Assembly (NCBI GenBank): GCA_016865955.1
Contig: VGNW01000120.1
Span: 1 to 6,907 of the forward strand
Length of the DNA stretch: 6,907 nucleotides
From: Chloroflexota bacterium
Lineage (GTDB): Bacteria; Chloroflexota; Dehalococcoidia; SZUA-161
Reading direction: 5' to 3'
Shown: positions 6,850-6,907 of the stretch, one piece after another
How positions within the stretch are numbered: the stretch's first letter is position 1
Layout: the number at the start of each line of letters is the position of its first letter
Translations under genes and position numbers: made by a program
The notes under the pieces: model-generated
Seen by the model: only the letters and a program-made list of their open reading frames with translations
Told to the model about the DNA's origin: nothing
Databases searched by the model: none

Positions 6850-6906
6850 GGGTAGGTCGGAGCACCTGCTCCGACCTAGACCTGGAGCGGATGCTCCAGG
6901 CTACCC
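6850..6906. repeat. REPIN-like doublet: two inverted GTAG-plus-hairpin units
   Basis: On the + strand GTAG (6852-6855) is directly followed by a hairpin with an 8-bp stem and 4-nt loop (6856-6875). On the minus strand GTAG (6904-6901) is directly followed by a second hairpin of the same design (6900-6881). A 5-nt linker CTAGA separates them. Both hairpins share the core GGAGC-4 nt-GCTCC, while the outer three pairs differ with compensating changes (GTC/GAC versus CCT/AGG). GGGTAG (6850-6855) also pairs with CTACCC (6901-6906), closing a three-way junction. This matches REP/REPIN architecture, in which a 5' GTAG precedes each hairpin and RAYT transposases mobilise the element. No RAYT gene is in the window, and only one copy is visible. 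Confidence 0.75.
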
Positions 6907-6907
6907 T

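Overview
The window is an ordinary, highly conserved housekeeping block in which every supported gene lies on the minus strand. Reading in the direction of transcription (high to low coordinates), it holds a short palindromic repeat at the far right edge, ilvC with its own promoter and terminator, and then a promoter driving rpsL-rpsG-fusA-rpsJ-rplC-rplD-rplW-rplB, with rplB running off the left edge. G+C is moderate. The protein sequences (long-form uS12 insert, QKHTG motif in uL4, class I KARI) and the fused str/S10 layout without tuf suggest a bacterium of the Chloroflexota, possibly Dehalococcoidia-like. That placement is an inference from recalled family features and was not tested by a search.

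Region 6738-6907 carries an apparent REPIN-type doublet: two inverted GTAG-plus-hairpin units, 6850-6906. It is followed by a TTGACA-17-TAGAGT promoter and a leader of about 65 nt for ilvC. Region 5742-6737 is ilvC, encoding a class I ketol-acid reductoisomerase whose cofactor loop lacks the usual NADPH-binding Arg/Ser residues and has Glu instead. Region 5518-5741 has no gene; it holds a strong stem-loop terminator for ilvC, a near-consensus sigma-70 promoter (TTGACA-17-TATACT) and a short structured leader for the ribosomal operon.

Region 1-5517 is the ribosomal protein/elongation factor operon. It encodes 30S proteins S12, S7 and S10, the translocase EF-G, and 50S proteins L3, L4, L23 and L2. 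The str and S10 gene sets are joined directly: the fusA stop codon abuts the rpsJ start codon with no base between, tuf is absent, and no promoter or terminator is visible at the junction. Intergenic gaps are short (0-39 nt), apart from 91 nt between rpsL and rpsG, which contains a perfect 10-bp hairpin. Four of the nine genes use non-ATG starts (rpsL TTG, fusA GTG, rplD GTG, rplB TTG).

I see no undescribed multi-gene system, phage, CRISPR, toxin-antitoxin or defence locus. The items most worth a second look are the REPIN-like element, the predicted NADH-type KARI loop, the proline at the streptomycin/RimO position of S12, the intercistronic rpsL-rpsG hairpin and the uncertain fusA start.
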